Below the pieces are notes generated by a model that worked only from the letters and a program-made list of their open reading frames with translations, was not told where the DNA came from and ran no database searches. Of a stretch of DNA of 64,000 nucleotides, positions 63,917 through 64,000 are shown piece by piece (position 1 is the stretch's first letter; every line of letters starts with the position of its first letter). The translations under genes and the position numbers were made by a program. Origin of the DNA: Acinetobacter pittii (GTDB lineage Bacteria; Pseudomonadota; Gammaproteobacteria; Pseudomonadales; Moraxellaceae); contig NZ_CP139249.1 of NCBI RefSeq assembly GCF_034064985.1, positions 3,658,001-3,722,000 on the forward strand. Direction: 5' to 3'.

Positions 63917-64000
63917 TTAAGCAAAAACAGGTTTCACAATCACTAAAATAATAATAGCAATAAATGCAATCGCACTAATGACCAAACCTGAACGGCGCTG
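63917..64000 (-). CDS. C-terminus of a small membrane protein (partial)
   Basis: Twenty-seven codons are open from the right window edge to a TAA at 63917-63919. The product part is a single hydrophobic helix SGLVISAIAFIAIIILVIV followed by KPVFA, so it looks like the end of a membrane protein. The start is outside the window. Identity is not known. Confidence 0.5.
   Translation of the reverse strand, partial: QRRSGLVISAIAFIAIIILVIVKPVFA

Overview
The window is a stretch of chromosome that looks like Acinetobacter, most likely the A. baumannii/calcoaceticus group. The basis is its AT-rich base composition, the rRNA sequences, the atp operon, and protein signatures and gene lengths I recognise from that genus. 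This is recognition from memory, not a database match. I see no prophage, insertion sequence, integron, CRISPR array or plasmid-type module. The window is mostly core genome with a few accessory genes and regulatory sequences.

Layout. 1-8 kb: a YchJ-type SEC-C protein (cut by the window edge), a TerC/CBS/CorC membrane protein, a LOG-family nucleosidase, an MdtD-like efflux pump, a GH25 muramidase next to dinB, a RidA protein and a membrane-anchored DUF2726 protein. 8-16.5 kb: a YgiQ radical-SAM protein, a phytase/esterase-like lipoprotein, a MerR regulator divergent from a DUF2938 / flavodoxin-like / broken DUF2798 cluster, a candidate small RNA, a lytic transglycosylase and cysK. 16.6-22.4 kb: a complete rRNA operon on the minus strand (16S, tRNA-Ile, tRNA-Ala, 23S, 5S) with its promoter and RNase III processing stems. 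22.5-31 kb: a TetR/MpaB-like oxygenase pair, a copper-uptake cluster (TonB receptor OprC-like, a His-rich DUF2946-like protein and a small His/Met-rich membrane protein), then def divergent from lysM-dprA-tsaC. 31-36.6 kb: an EamA exporter, a TetR/MFS/AraC cluster, glutathione peroxidase and a lipoprotein. 36.6-43.8 kb: the full F-ATPase operon atpIBEFHAGDC on the minus strand. 44-47 kb: the zinc-uptake locus, znuA divergent from zur-znuC-znuB, with a perfect Zur-type palindrome between them. 47-64 kb: LysE exporter, Dyp peroxidase, NAD-malic enzyme, argS, a SPOR protein, GST, pirin/OsmC, a three-gene PadR / Fur-like / DUF3861 operon, guaA, DUF445, DoxX, DedA, a second LysE exporter, a Gly-rich lipoprotein and an orphan ParA.

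Several units hang together by metal handling: Zn (znu/zur), Cu (oprC cluster) and probably Fe/Ni/Mn (His-rich YqjI-like PadR plus Fur-like protein). Four of these proteins carry His-rich tails. The most unusual items are the candidate C4-like small RNA near 14.0 kb, the degenerate Fur paralogue paired with a YqjI-like PadR, the displacement of His-rich segments from ZnuA to Zur and ZnuC, a stop codon inside the DUF2798 gene, and a 104-bp inverted-repeat-bounded segment near 6.6 kb. I found no clearly new multi-gene system.
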